The notes under the pieces: generated by a model
Seen by the model: only the letters and a program-made list of their open reading frames with translations
Databases searched by the model: none
Told to the model about the DNA's origin: nothing
Assembly: GCA_003220685.1 (NCBI GenBank)
Contig: QHTE01000007.1
Coordinates: 542-40,902, forward strand
Length of the DNA stretch: 40,361 nt
DNA from: Candidatus Rokuibacteriota bacterium
GTDB lineage: Bacteria > Methylomirabilota > Methylomirabilia > Rokubacteriales > CSP1-6
Reading direction: 5' to 3'
Shown: piece by piece, positions 33,436 through 40,217 of the stretch
How positions within the stretch are numbered: position 1 is the first letter of the stretch
How the letters are laid out: each line of letters opens with the position of its first letter
Position numbers and translations under genes: made by a program

Positions 33436-33777
33436 ATGGCGGACTTCTACACGGCGCCGCTGCGGGACGTCGCGGCCGGGCTGCTTCTCTTCGTGGGCTT
33501 GCTCGCCGTCGTCCGAGGCACGCGCGGGCTCGTGCGCGGTCTGCGCGAGGCCCGGCCGCTCGAGGTCGTCCGAGGAATCCGCGGCGTGGTGATCGCGCTC
33601 TCCGCGGCCGCCTTTGCGGGCGGGGTGCTCCTCGGCACGATAGGATTGATCCTCCTCGGCGCCGTGTTCCTCGGCGAGGAGCTGTACGAGACAGGAGTGC
33701 TCGCGCTGATCATCCGGTCCGGCGAGCGCCGGGCGCCGGCCGGATCGGGCAAGCCGGCGGCTCGCCGCTACGTGTAA
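33436..33777 (+). CDS. small membrane protein, unknown
   Basis: Protein of 113 residues from the ATG at 33436, chosen because GAGGAGGTA lies 4 nt upstream. Two hydrophobic helices (about 10-28 and 50-82), separated by an Arg-rich loop (RGTRGLVRGLREARPLEVV), and a basic C-terminal tail. No family recognised. The 106 bp upstream contain a small CGTCAG/CTGACG hairpin but no gene. Confidence 0.6.
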   Translation: MADFYTAPLRDVAAGLLLFVGLLAVVRGTRGLVRGLREARPLEVVRGIRGVVIALSAAAFAGGVLLGTIGLILLGAVFLGEELYETGVLALIIRSGERRAPAGSGKPAARRYV

Positions 33778-33783
33778 GCGTGA

Positions 33784-33800
33784 ATACTCAGAATGAGTAT
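33784..33800. terminator. hairpin between convergent genes
   Basis: ATACTCA-GAA-TGAGTAT, a perfect 7-bp AT-rich stem in a GC-rich region, between the membrane protein stop and the GNAT gene stop. No T-run; possibly a shared 3' end. Confidence 0.4.
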
Positions 33801-34288
33801 CAGCGCCTCAGTGCCATGCCGATCGACATGCCGCCAGCGCGGTTCGTGGCAGCAGAACCGGGGATGTCGCAAAAGCCGAGGCGCTCGTAGAGGCGACGGG
33901 CGGGATTTTCGGACCGCACGCTGAGACAAAGGCCAATCCCGCGGCGAGCGGCCTCGCCGATCAACGCGCGCATGAGTTTCTCGCCCGCGCCTTGGCCGCG
34001 CGCATTCGGTTTCACGCCGATCGACACCTTCGGCGCCTCTTCGTCCCCGTAGGGGAACTTGAGCTCTTCGGCGGAAAAGCGCCGTGCCCAGGCCGCACCG
34101 ATGTTTTCGCCGTTCTGTTCGGCGATGAACCCGAAATCCCCCGGTCGCTGCCAGCCGACGAGATATTTGGCTACGCGCGGAACCGCTTTCGCCGCCTCTG
34201 CATCGGGTTCATAGGCCGCCATCGCGAGAAAATCCCACAGTACCTCGAGGTCATCCTGGACTGCGGGACGGATCACAAGATCGGGCAT
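33800..34288 (-). CDS. GNAT-family N-acetyltransferase
   Basis: Protein of 162 residues with a standard GNAT core: VSIGVKPNARGQGAGEKLMRALIGEA is the acetyl-CoA loop, and SVRSENPARRLYERLGF is the final strand-helix. Base composition is visibly less GC-rich than its neighbours, so recent acquisition is possible. Substrate unknown. Confidence 0.85.
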   Translation of the reverse strand: MPDLVIRPAVQDDLEVLWDFLAMAAYEPDAEAAKAVPRVAKYLVGWQRPGDFGFIAEQNGENIGAAWARRFSAEELKFPYGDEEAPKVSIGVKPNARGQGAGEKLMRALIGEAARRGIGLCLSVRSENPARRLYERLGFCDIPGSAATNRAGGMSIGMALRR

Positions 34289-34344
34289 CGGACCTGTTTG
34301 CTATTCATTGAATACGGGGAAGTCGAAGTAGTAAGACCTCGTGG

Positions 34345-35442
34345 CTACGAGTAGACGATGACGCTCCGCTTGACCTCGCCCTGCAGCATCAGGTCAAACG
34401 CCCGGTTCAGCTCTCCGAGCGGAAGGCGCCGGCTGATCAGCTCGTCGAGCCGGTACTTGCCGCTCATGTAGAGATCGATCAGCATCGGCACGTCGGTGCG
34501 CTGATGGCCGCCGCCGAACGAGCTCCCGGTGAGCACGCGCTGCTGCAGGAGCATCGACGGATCGATCGAGAGGCGCGTGCCCGCCGGCGACACGCCGACG
34601 ACGACGCAGGTGCCGCCCCGATGGGTCGACAGCAGCGCCTGCTCCACGGTGCGCTGAGTGCCCACGACCTCGAAGGCGAAGTCGACGCCGCTCCGGCCGG
34701 AGAGCGCCTGGACGCGCGCCACCGGGTCCTCCTTCGAGGCGTCGACGACGTGAGTGGCGCCAAACTCCTCGGCCCACGCGAGCTTCTGCTTCACCACGTC
34801 GACCGCGATGATCTGACCGGCGCCCACGAGCCGCGCGGCCTGGATCGTGTTGAGACCGACGCCGCCGCAGCCGAAAACCGCCACACTCGCTCCGGGCGGC
34901 ACCTTGGCGCGGTTGAACACAGGCCCGGCTCCGGCCAGCACGCCGCAGCTCACCAGGCACACGACGTCGAGCGGCGCGTCTTTCCGGATGGGGATGACGC
35001 TTTCCTCGGGGAGCACCGAGTGCGTCGCGTAGCCCGCGACCTGCAGGAAATGATGAAGCCCGCGCCCGTCCTTCGTGAAGCGCGGCGTGCCGTCGAGCAT
35101 GAACCAGCGCGGCTTGTCGCGGAGCGCGCACATGGTCGGCTGCCCGCCGATGCAGTACCAGCACTTGCCGCACGACGGGATGTAGCTCGAGCAGACGTGA
35201 TCGCCCGGCGCGACCGTCTCGACTCCGGGGCCGACCTTCTCCACGACCCCGGCGGCCTCGTGGCCGAGCACGACGGGCAGGGGATGGGGGTAGTCGCCCG
35301 TGATCACGTGCAGGTCGCTATGGCAGACGCCGTTGGCCGCCCAGCGCACCTGCACCTCGTGGGGGCCGGGCTCGAGCAGCTCGACGTCTTCGACCACGAC
35401 CGGCTTCTTCACGTCGTAGAGAACCGCCGCCGTCACTCGCAT
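34345..35442 (-). CDS. zinc-dependent alcohol dehydrogenase, class III/MDR type
   Basis: Protein of 365 residues. Catalytic zinc ligands Cys40 and His61 (GHEAAG); structural zinc cysteines 91, 94, 97 and 105 (CGKCWYC-x7-C); NAD-binding motif FGCGGVGLNTIQ with the Asp of AVDVVKQK favouring NAD. It has the long loop typical of class III and NDMA-type alcohol dehydrogenases, which oxidise alcohols or S-hydroxymethyl adducts. ATG at 35442; divergent from the methyltransferase gene. Confidence 0.9.
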   Translation of the reverse strand: MRVTAAVLYDVKKPVVVEDVELLEPGPHEVQVRWAANGVCHSDLHVITGDYPHPLPVVLGHEAAGVVEKVGPGVETVAPGDHVCSSYIPSCGKCWYCIGGQPTMCALRDKPRWFMLDGTPRFTKDGRGLHHFLQVAGYATHSVLPEESVIPIRKDAPLDVVCLVSCGVLAGAGPVFNRAKVPPGASVAVFGCGGVGLNTIQAARLVGAGQIIAVDVVKQKLAWAEEFGATHVVDASKEDPVARVQALSGRSGVDFAFEVVGTQRTVEQALLSTHRGGTCVVVGVSPAGTRLSIDPSMLLQQRVLTGSSFGGGHQRTDVPMLIDLYMSGKYRLDELISRRLPLGELNRAFDLMLQGEVKRSVIVYS

Positions 35443-35566
35443 GGCGCCCTTCCTTTTGGGGAGAATCTGGCGGGTAGTCTGCGCGAGCGCGGGCGGCTTC
35501 GCAAGGCATTGCCTTGGCCGCGGGGCCCGCGTACTGTGGCTCCGGCGGAGGCGCGCTCACAGCACG

Positions 35567-36349
35567 ATGACCGGCGACGCGCGAGACCGGCACGACGCCG
35601 CGGACAGCCGCGCGGTCCCGCATCCTGTTCTCAAGAAATATTACGAGCGGGAGAGCGATCGGCGCCCGTTCGTCAACGCCCTCTTCGACAACGCCGCCGA
35701 GCACTACGACTTCGTCTGCGGTCTGGGCTCGCTCGGCTCTGGGCGTTACTACCGGCGCTGGGTGCTCGCGCAAACCGGGCTTCGCGCCGGCATGACCTTC
35801 CTCGACGTCGCCACCGGCACGGGCATGATCGCGCAGGGTGCCGCGCGCATCCTGGGCCGGCCGGGCGCCGTCGTCGGCCTCGATCCGAGCGTCGGCATGC
35901 TCCGCCAGGCGCGCAGGATCGTCGCGGTGCCCCTCGTGCAGGGCACGGTCGAGGAGCTCCCGTTCGCGAGCGGACACTTCGACTTCCTCTGCATGGGCTA
36001 CGCGCTGCGCCACGTCGCCGATCTCGGGGTGGCATTTCGCGAATGCTTACGCGTCTTGAAGCCGGGCGGCCGCGTCTTGATCCTCGAGATCACCTTGCCG
36101 CGCTCGCCGCTCGGCCAGCGGTTCTTCCGCGTCTACTTCGAGAGCGTGCTGCCGCGCATCACCCGACTCAGCACCGGCAGCGCGAAGGCCGAGCTGCTGA
36201 TGAAGTACTACTGGGACACGATCGCGAACTGCGTGGCGCCGGAGACGATCCTCGGCGTATTGAAGTCGAGCGGCTTCGGTGAGATCGAGCACCGCGTGCG
36301 CGGGGGACTGCTCAGCGAATACATCGGCGTCAAGCCACCAGGCTGCTGA
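35567..36349 (+). CDS. UbiE/MenG-like class I methyltransferase
   Basis: Protein of 260 residues. SAM motif FLDVATGTGMIAQGAA, acidic GLDPSVGMLRQAR, ELPFASGHFDFLCMGYALRHV and ECLRVLKPGGRVLILEIT follow the UbiE/MenG pattern; an N-terminal segment (about 40 residues) with NALFDNAAEHYDF fits the same family. It may methylate a quinone precursor, but no quinone genes are adjacent. ATG at 35567 without an obvious Shine-Dalgarno. Confidence 0.8.
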   Translation: MTGDARDRHDAADSRAVPHPVLKKYYERESDRRPFVNALFDNAAEHYDFVCGLGSLGSGRYYRRWVLAQTGLRAGMTFLDVATGTGMIAQGAARILGRPGAVVGLDPSVGMLRQARRIVAVPLVQGTVEELPFASGHFDFLCMGYALRHVADLGVAFRECLRVLKPGGRVLILEITLPRSPLGQRFFRVYFESVLPRITRLSTGSAKAELLMKYYWDTIANCVAPETILGVLKSSGFGEIEHRVRGGLLSEYIGVKPPGC

Positions 36350-36635
36350 TAGGCGTGCATTGCGACGGAGCCAGCCCCGCTGATTACCCAGATCTGGGTA
36401 TCTCGTCGCACAGCGGGCGTGCGGTGAGCGAAGTCCGCGTGAGAATGGAGAAGATTCGTTCTGAATGCGAACAGCTCTGCCGCGATATGCTGCGAGATAT
36501 GCTGCGAGGCGGTGATATGCAGGTCTGTGGAATTAGAAGTTGGGCAGACAACCAGACCGCGGGATCATGGGGCCGAATGAACTCTGCCACTGTTAGTGTG
36601 CGGCTCGCAGCGCCGAGAACGCCCGCCCGAACGGT
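36350..36635. other. non-coding stretch with palindrome and small tandem repeat
   Basis: No convincing gene in 286 bp. It holds a perfect 16-bp palindrome TACCCAGATCTGGGTA (36385-36400) nested between TGCGACG (36361-36367) and CGTCGCA (36404-36410), and an exact 12-bp tandem repeat GATATGCTGCGA (36484-36507). It marks the left border of the cassette region and is less GC-rich than the genes to its left. It does not have attC architecture. Confidence 0.45.
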
Positions 36636-37181
36636 ATGCGACCTCTAAGAGCGCTCCGTGGGCTCCGTGCTCGCGCTTCCGGGGCTGGCTTCTTGCTTCG
36701 GTCGTTGTTTCAGCATTCGTCGGAGTTCGAGGGTATAGAGGTCCGTGGGCCAAAGGACTTCTGTGACCGTGTCGCTGCTGCACTTCGCGTTCTTAGTACT
36801 GGAGCGCCTGCAGCATTTGATCTCTGCCAGCGACACTTCAACCTCGTGATCAGGTCGCGGCACTCCGGTGTAGCCGCGACAACACGTCCCGCGATTGTGA
36901 TGTTGGGACAGTGGGTGACCAGCGTCTCGACTGCGTACCTGGCTTCGGGCCTTGCGCACGAAGCGCATCATTGCCGCCTCTACTGGTCCTATCGGGAGAG
37001 AGAACCTAGGCGCGAAGTGCCTAGGGAGGTCTTCACCGGTGAAGAGGCGGAGCGTCAATGCCTCGAGTACCAGATCGCCGTGCTGAAGCAGCTCGGTGAG
37101 ACGGAGGAAGTCACCGAGCGTGTGCGAGAGTCCATCAAGACGGGGTATTGGAATGTGGCATGGCATGAACGGACGTGGTGA
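36636..37181 (+). CDS. putative zinc metallopeptidase-like protein in first gene cassette
   Basis: Protein of about 181 residues with a HExxH motif (HEAHH, 108-112) in the helix GLAHEAHHCRLY and a downstream acidic helix GEEAERQCLEYQIAVLKQLG that could supply the third ligand. It resembles small uncharacterised HExxH proteins, not a named peptidase family. The start at 36636 is uncertain; the first 20 residues are Arg-rich and no Shine-Dalgarno is seen. The stop is 15 nt before the attC site at 37197, the normal layout of an integron cassette. Confidence 0.55.
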   Translation: MRPLRALRGLRARASGAGFLLRSLFQHSSEFEGIEVRGPKDFCDRVAAALRVLSTGAPAAFDLCQRHFNLVIRSRHSGVAATTRPAIVMLGQWVTSVSTAYLASGLAHEAHHCRLYWSYREREPRREVPREVFTGEEAERQCLEYQIAVLKQLGETEEVTERVRESIKTGYWNVAWHERTW

Positions 37182-37196
37182 ACCACGGTGCGTGCT

Positions 37197-37259
37197 GCCC
37201 AACCCGCGCTTGCAGCGGACGGCGCTCCGCGCCGCCGCTGAACCGCCAAGGCGTTAGCC
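37197..37259 (+). repeat. attC site 1
   Basis: Outer boxes GCCCAAC (37197-37203, fits RYYYAAC) and GTTAGCC (37253-37259). Inner stem CAGCGG, unpaired A at 37219, CGGCG; loop; CGCCG-CCGCTG (37230-37240). Confidence 0.78.
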
Positions 37260-37266
37260 TCCAGCG

Positions 37267-37692
37267 ATGAAGGCGAGGAAGGAGATCGCGAAGCTCAACT
37301 TGGTTGGTGTCCCGCGAACCGGCGGACGACGGCGGGTAGTCATCGCGGTTGGGATCCCGTATGCCATTCGAGACGGAAGAGGAGCGGACTGCGCTGCGTG
37401 CCCGGTCTCTATCCGTGGGCTAGGACGTCATCCAAGGCTCAACGCGCAGCGCATCCTCGGCGAGGATACCTTCCAGGCACTCTCCATCGCTCTTGCCTTC
37501 GTGCGTCGGCGTTTGCTTGACTTTGTTGAGTCCGGTAACCGGTTGCTCTTTGCGGACGGGAAGGAAGTGCTGCCGCTCGAAGCGTATTTCCCACGATATG
37601 AACGGGAGCCTAACTCGGGCGCTTCACCTATCCGCGGCCGCAGAGCTGCTCGGGGCAAGTCCCCCAGAGTGCGTCGCGGCCGCGGCAGGTGA
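37267..37692 (+). CDS. DUF6968-like cassette protein
   Basis: Protein of up to 141 residues. The core (about 20-105) resembles DUF6968-type proteins: VVIAVGIPYAI, CPVSIRGLG, RILGEDTFQALSIALAFVRRRLLDF, FADGKEVLPLEAYFP. The Arg/Gly-rich tail after this is probably unconserved. The ATG is 7 nt after attC site 1, as expected for a cassette gene. Function unknown. The 84 bp to the next gene hold nothing clear. Confidence 0.55.
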   Translation: MKARKEIAKLNLVGVPRTGGRRRVVIAVGIPYAIRDGRGADCAACPVSIRGLGRHPRLNAQRILGEDTFQALSIALAFVRRRLLDFVESGNRLLFADGKEVLPLEAYFPRYEREPNSGASPIRGRRAARGKSPRVRRGRGR

Positions 37693-37776
37693 GCGCCAGC
37701 GTTCGCCGCAGATGCTGACGGTCGGCGTGGAACTTTTGGAACGACTCTTGGTACCATCGATGGCGGAGTCGGAGCC

Positions 37777-37995
37777 ATGACGAAAGCCCTGAGGAAAGCG
37801 TTCGAAGCCGCTTCCCGCCTGCCGGACCGGGAGCAGGAAGAGCTTGCGGCGGCGATTCTTGAGGAGCTCGCCGCGGACGAGCGCTGGGACCCCGCGTTCT
37901 CCGAGTCGCAGGCGGCGCTCAAACACTTGGCTGACGAGGCGCTGAGAGAGCATCGGGCGGGCCAGACCGAGGCCCTCGATCCCGATGCCCTTTGA
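37777..37995 (+). CDS. antitoxin-like protein of a toxin-antitoxin pair
   Basis: Protein of 72 residues, highly helical and acidic: MTKALRKAFEAASRLP, then REQEELAAAILEELAADERW and FSESQAALKHLADEAL. This pattern matches small antitoxins encoded directly before RelE/ParE-like toxins. Its stop overlaps the TTG of the toxin frame (TTGA). It sits in the same cassette as the DUF6968-like gene. Confidence 0.7.
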   Translation: MTKALRKAFEAASRLPDREQEELAAAILEELAADERWDPAFSESQAALKHLADEALREHRAGQTEALDPDAL

Positions 37996-38259
37996 CGTCG
38001 AAGACTACTCGCCGGTTCCGCGAGGCGTATGTGCGGCTTCCTGAGCATGTTCGCCGCCGCCCGTGAAGCCTACCGCCGCTTCAGAGCCGACCCGAATCAC
38101 CCGAGCCTTCGTTTCAAGAAGGTTCATGCGATCGAGCCGATCTATGCAGCGCGGGTCGGCCTCGGCTATCGTGCGCTTGCCGTCCTGGATGGCGATGTCA
38201 CCGTCTGGTTCTGGATCGGCACCCATGCCGACTATGACCAGCTTCTCCGAACGCTATAA
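37992..38259 (+). pseudogene. RelE/ParE-superfamily toxin, frameshifted
   Basis: From TTG 37992 the frame reads TSKTTRRFREAYVRLPEHVRRRP and stops at 38064-38066. In the +1 frame the protein continues as REAYRRFRADPNHPSLRFKK, then GYRALAVLDGDVTVWFWIGTHADYDQLL. Joining the two restores a normal toxin of about 88 residues. The shift lies in the repetitive run CGCCGCCGCCC (about 38052-38062), equal to loss of 2 nt or gain of 1. Either a real inactivation that leaves only the antitoxin, or a sequencing slip. Confidence 0.7.
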
Positions 38260-38265
38260 GTTATC

Positions 38266-38327
38266 GCGCCGAACCACGGCATGTAGCCGACGGCCTTCGG
38301 CCGCGGCTGATGCCGGTCGTTCGGCGC
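38266..38327 (+). repeat. attC site 2
   Basis: Perfect outer arms GCGCCGAAC (38266-38274) and GTTCGGCGC (38319-38327). Inner stems GGCAT/ATGCC and AGCCG, unpaired A (38290), CGGCC; loop TTC; GGCCG-CGGCT (to 38308). Confidence 0.85.
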
Positions 38328-38350
38328 ACCAGCGGCAAAACGGGGGCCGT

Positions 38351-39241
38351 ATGGCAGTTCGACGACCGGTGGTGATCCTCGTGCTGATGTTGCTGGTCTT
38401 GCCGGGACTCGTGCTTCACGCCTCGGGCAAGCCCATTACGACGATGGCCCATGGTCCCAAGGGCAACGTCGAGTTCGAGACGCTCACGCTGAGCGGGAGC
38501 GACTTCTGGGACGGCGTCAAGACTGGGCGGCCCGTCACCATCTCCGGCGAGTTGCTCCCGGCGGAGGGCGAGGGCCGGGTGCCCGCCGTCGTCCTGTCGC
38601 ATGGCAGCGGCGGCGTGGATCGCGCGGGGGACCTCTGGGCTCGTGAGCTGCGATCACAGGGTGTAGCGGTGTTCGTCGTCGATAGCTTCACCGGCCGCGG
38701 CATCACGAGGTTCCCGTCCGAAACAGAGCTGAGTCGCATCGGGCAGGTGTACGACGTGTACCGGGCCCTCGCGCTTCTGGCGACCCATCCCAGGGTTGAC
38801 CCCGGCCGTATCGCGCTGATGGGCCGGTCGCGCGGCGGCGGACTGACTCTTCTCGCCGCTAGAACGCGGTCGCTCAAGGCGCAGGCGCCCGAGAATCTCC
38901 AATTCTGCGCGTATCTTGCGTTCTACCCCACGGTCAGTACCCTGGTCGACTACGGGCCGCTGGTGAGCCGCCCGATCCGCCTCTTCTCGGGCACTGTCGA
39001 CGAGGCCGCTCCGATTGCCGCGGTCCGCGACTTCGCCGAGAAGCAGCGGGCGGCCGGTGCTGACGTCAAGCTGTTCGAATACGAAGGTGCCCACCACGCG
39101 TTCGACAGCCCCGACTTCCGGACGCCGGCGGTCGCGAGGATCGGGACCGTCTCGTTCACCGTGCACTACCACCCGCAGGCTCACGCAAGGGTCAAAAAGG
39201 ACGTGAAGGCGACGCTCGCCGAGGTCTTCGCGAAGCCGTGA
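38351..39241 (+). CDS. exported dienelactone-hydrolase-like alpha/beta hydrolase (cassette gene)
   Basis: Protein of 296 residues with an N-terminal signal peptide or anchor (about 5-24), then an alpha/beta-hydrolase of the dienelactone hydrolase family: nucleophile Ser160 in LMGRSRGGG, acid Asp217 in GTVDEAAP, His248 or 249 in GAHHAFD. The oxyanion region is VVLSHGSGGVD. The ATG is 23 nt after attC site 2. Probably hydrolyses an ester or lactone outside the cytoplasm; substrate unknown. Confidence 0.83.
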   Translation: MAVRRPVVILVLMLLVLPGLVLHASGKPITTMAHGPKGNVEFETLTLSGSDFWDGVKTGRPVTISGELLPAEGEGRVPAVVLSHGSGGVDRAGDLWARELRSQGVAVFVVDSFTGRGITRFPSETELSRIGQVYDVYRALALLATHPRVDPGRIALMGRSRGGGLTLLAARTRSLKAQAPENLQFCAYLAFYPTVSTLVDYGPLVSRPIRLFSGTVDEAAPIAAVRDFAEKQRAAGADVKLFEYEGAHHAFDSPDFRTPAVARIGTVSFTVHYHPQAHARVKKDVKATLAEVFAKP

Positions 39242-39383
39242 TGCAGACGACGGGACACGGGGCCAGCAAACGACGGCTGCCGGCATGATTTCACACGCGC
39301 TCACGATCGAGAATCGCTTGCGCTGAGTTGCGGGGGCCGGAAGCTCTCGCTGGAACAGATGAAACGTGCTGTGCTGTCGAGAC

Positions 39384-39450
39384 GGCGCCGAACAAACGCA
39401 TGCAGCCGACGGCGCGAAGGTCGCGCCGCGGCTGATACGTCGCGTTCGGC
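39384..39450 (+). repeat. attC site 3
   Basis: Outer arms GCCGAAC (39387-39393) and GTTCGGC (39444-39450). Inner stem AGCCG, unpaired A (39409), CGGCGC; loop; GCGCCG-CGGCT (39423-39433). It lies 143 bp after the hydrolase stop; that gap holds no gene. Confidence 0.85.
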
Positions 39451-39467
39451 TATGTGGTAGCGACTTG

Positions 39468-39941
39468 ATGCAGATTCGGCGTGCCGAGGCCGCTGACGAG
39501 GAAGCGCTCGCAAGCATACGGCGGCGTGCAATTCTCGCGCTGGCTGTACCAGCGATGTCGAGGGAACAGGCCGAAAGATGGGCCACGCGAGGGGCAGCAG
39601 ATCGCGTGGCGCGGGCGATGCGGGAACATGACGTGTGGGTGGCCGTCGAAGGGGCCGCGATCGGCTGGGTAGAAGTGGACCGAGACCGCGTCGCGGCGCT
39701 GTATGTCTCGCCGTCTTGCTCCCGCCGCGGGGTCGGCTCGGTCCTTCTGACATTCGCCGAAACCTCCATACGGAGCTCCGGCTACACGACTGCGCGTCTC
39801 GAGTCCAGCCAGAACGCGCTCGACTACTACCTTCGGAGGGGCTACCTACGATGTGGCCCGGCAGATTCTGATGGGGCATGGCCGTTGCGCAAAGATCTGG
39901 CCGCAGTTACGCCTCACCAAGGCATGGAGCCGACGCGCTGA
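39468..39941 (+). CDS. GNAT-family acetyltransferase (cassette gene)
   Basis: Protein of 157 residues with a GNAT fold: ALYVSPSCSRRGVGSVLLTFAE is the acetyl-CoA loop, and SSQNALDYYLRRGYLRCG is the last strand-helix. The ATG is 17 nt after attC site 3. The final residues HQGMEPTR are encoded by attC site 4 and the stop lies in the attC loop, so the C-terminus was probably set by the recombination site. Substrate unknown. Confidence 0.85.
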   Translation: MQIRRAEAADEEALASIRRRAILALAVPAMSREQAERWATRGAADRVARAMREHDVWVAVEGAAIGWVEVDRDRVAALYVSPSCSRRGVGSVLLTFAETSIRSSGYTTARLESSQNALDYYLRRGYLRCGPADSDGAWPLRKDLAAVTPHQGMEPTR

Positions 39942-39969
39942 AGCGCGCGGCTCATGCCGATCGTTATTC
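39911..39969 (+). repeat. attC site 4
   Basis: Inner stems GGCAT/ATGCC (39921, 39954) and AGCCG, unpaired A (39933), CGCGC; loop TGAA; GCGCG-CGGCT (to 39952). Outer boxes GCCTCAC and GTTATTC are degenerate compared with the other sites. Confidence 0.72.
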
Positions 39970-40069
39970 GGCCATGGCGGAACTGGCACCACCGAGACAT
40001 CTGAAGTGAACGCCGAGCGTTTCACGCGTGGAGCAGGGCTATTCGTGGGGACAATCCTGGTGCTACCCT

Positions 40070-40132
40070 AAAGGCCTCGGTCTGACCATCCCGCAATCGA
40101 TCCTTCAACGCGCCGACGAAGTGGTCCGATGA
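40070..40132 (+). pseudogene. possible tail of an ABC substrate-binding protein in a geneless cassette
   Basis: A short frame ends KGLGLTIPQSILQRADEVVR-stop, which looks like the C-terminus of a common family of ABC-type substrate-binding proteins (usually LTIPPSLLLRADEVI). Only this tail is recognisable; the rest of the 233-bp cassette has no convincing ORF. Confidence 0.4.
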
Positions 40133-40145
40133 ATCGAGCGGAGAC

Positions 40146-40202
40146 GCTCAACCTCGCAGTGGAGCGGACGCGCTTCGCGCGCCGCTCACCGCGGGGTTAG
40201 AC
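40146..40202 (+). repeat. attC site 5
   Basis: Outer boxes fit the consensus exactly: GCTCAAC (40146-40152, RYYYAAC) and GTTAGAC (40196-40202, GTTRRRY). Inner stem GAGCGG, unpaired A (40168), CGCGC; loop TTC; GCGCG-CCGCTC-type return (40177-40187). Confidence 0.87.
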
Positions 40203-40217
40203 GACCGGAGAGATCGC

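Larger units (their letters stand above)
37197..40202 (+). mobile_element. integron-type gene-cassette array (CALIN-like), five attC sites
   Basis: Five attC-like sites (37197, 38266, 39384, 39911 and 40146) in the same orientation delimit four complete cassettes of about 1066, 1125, 519 and 233 bp, with partial cassettes on both sides. All cassette genes are on the plus strand. Three start 7, 23 and 17 nt after the preceding site's end. No integrase gene or attI site is visible in the window. Confidence 0.82.

Noticed and set aside
36361..36410. An additional attC site at the left border
   Set aside because: It lacks AAC/GTT outer ends and the arm-unpaired A-stem order that all five accepted sites share.
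36355..36648. ORF of 97 codons before the metallopeptidase-like gene
   Set aside because: It covers the palindrome and the 12-bp tandem repeat, shows no family pattern and has no ribosome-binding site; best explained as chance.
37992..38259. Programmed frameshifting of the toxin
   Set aside because: No slippery heptamer or downstream stimulatory structure is evident; mutation or a base-calling slip in a CGC run is simpler.
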